From Clostridia bacterium (lineage in GTDB: Bacteria; Bacillota_A; Clostridia; Christensenellales; Borkfalkiaceae): 14,120 bases of DNA. This document shows, in pieces, positions 10,749 through 14,120 of this stretch. The notes below the pieces were generated by a model. It had not been told where the DNA came from. It saw nothing but the letters and a program-made list of their open reading frames with translations, and made no database searches. Numbering within the stretch: position 1 is the first letter of the stretch; the number at the start of each line of letters is the position of its first letter. The DNA is taken from positions 1 to 14,120 of the forward strand of contig JAGASB010000087.1 in assembly GCA_017621955.1 (NCBI GenBank), written 5' to 3'. A program made the translations under genes and the position numbers.

Positions 10749-12314
10749 TTATGACTTAAAAATAATTGATATATCGTCGTTGTTGTCGTCAACGTCTATG
10801 CGCTTAATGAATAGTCGAACGACTTCCCGTGATACCTTGTCTGATGTAAAAATGTCATCAACACTTAAAAGTGGTGTCTGCTTACAACTATCCTTTATAG
10901 CGGTAATTGCGGTTGCTTGGGCGGTTAATCGATTGACTTCTGCTTGCTTTTTGGTCTGTACGTCAATACAGTCGTCCGCTTGTTGCTCATAACGCTCTGC
11001 AACTCGTTTGGAAACAGAAGGGCTTGAAGCCTTCTCCAAAAAGGTTGAGATTTTGGAATTGAGTTCGGTTATTCGGCGTGATAGTGCACCAACTTCTTCC
11101 TTGATTGCGCTTAAACGCTTATCAAACACCGCCGAAGACAGTGGTGACGTTGAAAGATACTTGTTGATACTCTCGGTAATAGTCAACTTGACTGCTTGCT
11201 CTATGTACTCGGCGTTGAGAGCCTTCGTGATACACGTCTTGCCACGCTTATTATGGTGGTTGGGACAAGCGTAAATTCTACGGCTCTTGCCACTACTACC
11301 GCCCTTGTTGGTTGTTCCACTCATCGGGCGACCACAATTCTTGCAGAACAGTAAACCCGTGAGAATAAATTGAGAATGACAATTGCTCTTGGGGCGAACA
11401 ACTTTCCGTCCGTCCAAAATGCTCTGCACCGAATCAAACAGTTGCTTGGAAATAATCGGTGGTATTGCCTTTGAATTGCGAACTTCGTCAAACTCTTCAA
11501 TAAGAACTCTATCACGCTTGCGCTTACCGCCTTTGCGGTTATAGACATAAGTACCATAATACTTGTCGTTGCGAAGCATTGAGTTGATAGTAGTGTAAGT
11601 AAACGCCGTGTTCTTGCGTGTGGTATAACCAAGTCGCTCCAACTCATTGATAATATCGGCATAACTATGCCCTTTATCAACCATCTCAAACATCAACTTG
11701 ACGGCTGGTGCTTCGTTGTGGTTGATTTCAAACCGCTTATCAACGATTTTGAGTCCATAAGGGGGTGTCCCGCCTGCAGTCAAGCCGTTTTTGGCATTAT
11801 GACACTCGGTCGCCATAACGTCGCTTGCAACTCGCCTTGCGTGATATTGATTTTGAGCAAATAGAATACTTCTCATAAACTCACCTGCGGGGGTGTTAGC
11901 ATCCGAAACGTCGTCACCTGCAACAAGTTGGCAACCATATAAGTTAAGCAACTTAATTGCCGTTGCAATGTCTGCAAGGTCACGTGCAAGTCGGTCAAAC
12001 TTGACTACTATGATAACGTCAATCAATTGTTGCTCTGCCAAATTCATCATCTTCAAATACTCTGGTCGGTTATAAGACTGCATACCGCTCGCGTCGTCTT
12101 CCGAAAACTTATACTTGACTTGTAATAAATCACTATAATCACTAACAAACTTCTCACATAAACTAATTTGAGTGGGAATAGAGGTCTGCTTATCATCTTC
12201 CGCACTCTTGCGGGCATAAATAGCCACACGAAGGTGGCTTATCCCGTGCTTTCTCTTGAGCAAAGCAAGGAGGTTTCTAAGGCTTAATAGTTCCTTGTCC
12301 GTCAATACTCTCAT
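10749..12314 (-). CDS. Large serine recombinase, YARKS type, with N-terminal extension
   Basis: Second site-specific serine recombinase, 521 aa. The catalytic domain carries YARKS (33-37, nucleophile S37) and FDRLARD (106-112; R108, R111); the Recombinase domain runs about 175-300; the zinc ribbon has C324, C327, C350, C361; a helical, coiled-coil-like region (about 395-470) follows. The catalytic Ser normally lies near residue 10-15. Here 28 mostly basic and leucine-rich residues come first. The ATG at 12314 is nevertheless the best start (AAAGGAG 9 nt upstream), and no later start has a ribosome site. The gene overlaps the 61-aa gene by 38 nt. Sequence and subtype differ from the recombinase at 7308, so it is not a duplicate. 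Confidence 0.92.
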   Translation of the reverse strand: MRVLTDKELLSLRNLLALLKRKHGISHLRVAIYARKSAEDDKQTSIPTQISLCEKFVSDYSDLLQVKYKFSEDDASGMQSYNRPEYLKMMNLAEQQLIDVIIVVKFDRLARDLADIATAIKLLNLYGCQLVAGDDVSDANTPAGEFMRSILFAQNQYHARRVASDVMATECHNAKNGLTAGGTPPYGLKIVDKRFEINHNEAPAVKLMFEMVDKGHSYADIINELERLGYTTRKNTAFTYTTINSMLRNDKYYGTYVYNRKGGKRKRDRVLIEEFDEVRNSKAIPPIISKQLFDSVQSILDGRKVVRPKSNCHSQFILTGLLFCKNCGRPMSGTTNKGGSSGKSRRIYACPNHHNKRGKTCITKALNAEYIEQAVKLTITESINKYLSTSPLSSAVFDKRLSAIKEEVGALSRRITELNSKISTFLEKASSPSVSKRVAERYEQQADDCIDVQTKKQAEVNRLTAQATAITAIKDSCKQTPLLSVDDIFTSDKVSREVVRLFIKRIDVDDNNDDISIIFKS

Positions 12315-12462
12315 TCTCTTGTTCTCCTTTAAGTGTTATAATATCAGTAAGCCTTTCATTGAGCCTATCACGCTCAATAGAAGGCAACTTCTCTACATCA
12401 AAAAAGGACGGTGTAATCCGTCCTTTAACCGAATATAAATCGGTGCGCTTAATACTAATCAT
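12277..12462 (-). CDS. 61-aa hypothetical linking protein
   Basis: A small charged protein that I do not recognise, with a polar helical middle (SIERDRLNERLTDIITLKGE). The ATG at 12462 has AGAGGTG upstream and overlaps the end of the DUF927 gene by 8 nt. Its own end overlaps the recombinase start by 38 nt. Double overlap and consistent ribosome sites argue that it is a real, coupled gene. The frame stays open further upstream to 12654, but that part lies wholly inside the DUF927 gene and reads as an antisense-like jumble of basic residues, so I use the ATG at 12462. Its place just before a recombinase suggests an accessory to it, not shown. Confidence 0.55.
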   Translation of the reverse strand: MISIKRTDLYSVKGRITPSFFDVEKLPSIERDRLNERLTDIITLKGEQENESIDGQGTIKP

Positions 12463-14110
12463 TGAGCACCTCTTCCTTGTCCGTGTCGATAAGTTCCAAA
12501 GCAGGAAGACCTTCGGGCAAAACAATACAAATTGACCTAATTCCGTCAACCTTGACATCATATCTATCCTTATCGGTCTTAATAAGACCTTGTTCCTTCC
12601 AACGTTTCTTGACCGTTGTTGGCTCATTGATACCGCTTGATTTGAGCACATCATTGAACTTGGAACTCATGATAATGATTTCACACATATTGCCCCTAAA
12701 GTTGACTCTACCATATCTATCAGAAACACAATCACGACAACATACTCTGCCACTATCATAATAATGGAATATATGAAAATTCCTATGTTTCATAACAACG
12801 AAAGATTTGATACACTCTAATGCTTTAACGGCAATATCACGATCAAGAACGCTTCGTTGCTCCGAATCCAACAACAACGCAGTAATATCCTTGCTGTCAA
12901 GCGACAAGCCAAAGCACTCATTCATAAGTGATATTGTAAGTGGTATAGTAGCATACTTGAGCGCAAGTCTATCCGAAAGGTTATCACGCTCAACCATCAT
13001 ACTCTCTACTAACTCAAGCGCATCATCAAAATGCTTACATAGTGCTGAAAACGGCTTGCTTGCAACAAACTCAGCAAATTCTCTACCAGTCCAACCATAA
13101 TGCTTTTTGATAGTCTTCTTGATAAGGTTTGAAGTGTTGGCATCGGGCGTCCACGTAATACCTTCCGTACCTATAACACGGGCTTGAAGCCCTTGATTGT
13201 GGCAAGATTGAGATTGAATCGGGGTTTCGCTTGAAACAACTACAACGCCCGACCATCCAGAGCCTTGCTCTCGGAGATTGCCACTACTATCACAGCGACC
13301 TTTATTCTCGCCTTGAGCGAGGTTGTATATAAGGCTTGCATAATCAATCTTGGTATTGGTTGTACTGTCATCAAGAACAATCGGTAGTCCGTGAATATCG
13401 TTAAGCCCCGAAAATAAGGCGTTGTCAGTATTGCTAAACGTCCTAATAAGTCCGCTTTGATTCGTAATTTGAGGGCAAGCAAAAGGACTTATAAGAAGTT
13501 GTGAAACTGTACTCTTGCCCGTGCTCGACGCCCCACATAAGTTGTAAACAATAGTACCGAAATCGTACTCATCACGAAGTAATGATACAACAGGTGCAGA
13601 ATAGCCGATAGCCATCGCAAGGGCAAGTGTTGGAACGGGATAAACATTGTTTCGCAAAAAATTCTCATAATCTTCTCGGTTGCCCTTATAGAACTTAAAA
13701 TTCTTCCGTTCGCACGTTGAAGTAGTCCCTGCAATAAAGTTGGAATCCATCAAAAAATGGTTTTGTCCATTGTACTCATACCAACCAAGTCTATGGTGGC
13801 GATATTCGATTTTCCCATCCGCCACGCAACGTTGTTGTTCATTAATAAGGTGATTGCTTATAGCCTTCTCGTAATTAGAAAACCCAAGAAACCCCTTCTT
13901 CGCCAAAATCTTCGGTAGTTGTTGATGGTCAACTATATCCGAAAAATTAAGACTAAATTGTAAGTGCCTAAATCCGTGGTCGTTGACCTGTATCGCAAGT
14001 TGGTCTTCCACGTCTTCTCTATCAAGAGAATAAATAATGTTGTCCACCCAAAAAGCAGGGCAAATGTTGTTCCTGTCGTTAGCAGGATTTGTTGGACTCT
14101 TGTAGTTCAT
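12455..14110 (-). CDS. DUF927-domain P-loop ATPase of a mobile element
   Basis: A 551-aa protein (as far as seen) with a DUF927-type ATPase core: Walker A GASSTGKST (193-201), hydrophobic strand and acidic pair PIVLDDST (243-250) as Walker B, and sensor-like VVVVSSETPI. DUF927 proteins occur in integrated elements and plasmids, often joined to primase modules, and are thought to be helicase-like replication factors. No primase motif is seen here. The C-terminus has a Cys-containing stretch (CCRDC) and ends with a winged-helix-like segment (NEPTTVKKRWKEQGLIKTDKDRYDV). The ATG at 14110 lacks a clear ribosome site and the frame stays open through AAC GGT TGG to the window edge, so the gene may begin further right. 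Coupled to the 61-aa gene by overlap. Confidence 0.82.
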   Translation of the reverse strand: MNYKSPTNPANDRNNICPAFWVDNIIYSLDREDVEDQLAIQVNDHGFRHLQFSLNFSDIVDHQQLPKILAKKGFLGFSNYEKAISNHLINEQQRCVADGKIEYRHHRLGWYEYNGQNHFLMDSNFIAGTTSTCERKNFKFYKGNREDYENFLRNNVYPVPTLALAMAIGYSAPVVSLLRDEYDFGTIVYNLCGASSTGKSTVSQLLISPFACPQITNQSGLIRTFSNTDNALFSGLNDIHGLPIVLDDSTTNTKIDYASLIYNLAQGENKGRCDSSGNLREQGSGWSGVVVVSSETPIQSQSCHNQGLQARVIGTEGITWTPDANTSNLIKKTIKKHYGWTGREFAEFVASKPFSALCKHFDDALELVESMMVERDNLSDRLALKYATIPLTISLMNECFGLSLDSKDITALLLDSEQRSVLDRDIAVKALECIKSFVVMKHRNFHIFHYYDSGRVCCRDCVSDRYGRVNFRGNMCEIIIMSSKFNDVLKSSGINEPTTVKKRWKEQGLIKTDKDRYDVKVDGIRSICIVLPEGLPALELIDTDKEEVLND

Positions 14111-14120
14111 CCAACCGTTA

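Noticed and set aside
10749..10992. Rightward ORFs antisense to the serine recombinase and DUF927 genes
   Set aside because: They have no ribosome sites and low-complexity Ser/Leu-rich products, as expected for shadows of the true frames.
12463..12654. Extension of the 61-aa gene upstream to 12654
   Set aside because: It lies fully inside the DUF927 gene, looks non-protein-like, and a better ATG with a ribosome site exists at 12462.
1..14120. CRISPR array or insertion sequence with a DDE transposase
   Set aside because: No regularly spaced repeats and no transposase motifs were found on either strand.

Overview
The window looks like chromosomal DNA from a low-GC Firmicute, probably an uncultured Clostridia. 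It is A/T-rich with TTGACA/TATAAT-type promoters, GGAGG ribosome sites, hairpin-plus-T-run terminators, and Clostridia-type genes (FliB-like protein, UraA/Upp, large serine recombinases). I cannot name the genus.

Core part (1-6960). ung and apgM form a leftward operon with an ATGA overlap, divergent from mntP; the two promoters share their -35 region. Next comes a pyrimidine salvage unit: uracil permease (uraA) and upp. The permease frame is broken by two single-base deletions. Its leader carries a 24-codon ORF that ends exactly at an intrinsic terminator, the layout of pyrBI-type, UTP-sensitive attenuation. A self-contained cassette follows (4934-5872): a small HTH regulator diverging from DUF4177 and YbjQ-like genes, with two matching operators between them and a 35-nt inverted repeat element on each side. 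An orphan FliB-type protein follows. It and the HTH gene share the arrangement TATAAT-N6-ATG with no Shine-Dalgarno, which suggests leaderless mRNAs.

Junction (6890-7307). There is no gene here. The stretch holds terminators, two copies of a tRNA-3'-end-like motif (TAGGGGTCACCA on the minus strand), a branched multi-hairpin segment and an 18-bp palindrome. It is the likely edge of a mobile element.

Mobile part (7308 to the right edge, all leftward). It carries a large serine recombinase, a three-gene toxin-antitoxin-chaperone operon (HigB-like toxin, HigA-like antitoxin with a C-terminal tail, SecB-like chaperone), a small hypothetical gene, a second and different serine recombinase, a 61-aa hypothetical protein and a DUF927 P-loop ATPase that may continue past the window. 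The tripartite system is the most notable find: a SecB-family chaperone in an apparent monoderm, tied to a toxin-antitoxin pair and lying between two recombinases. It probably stabilises the element.
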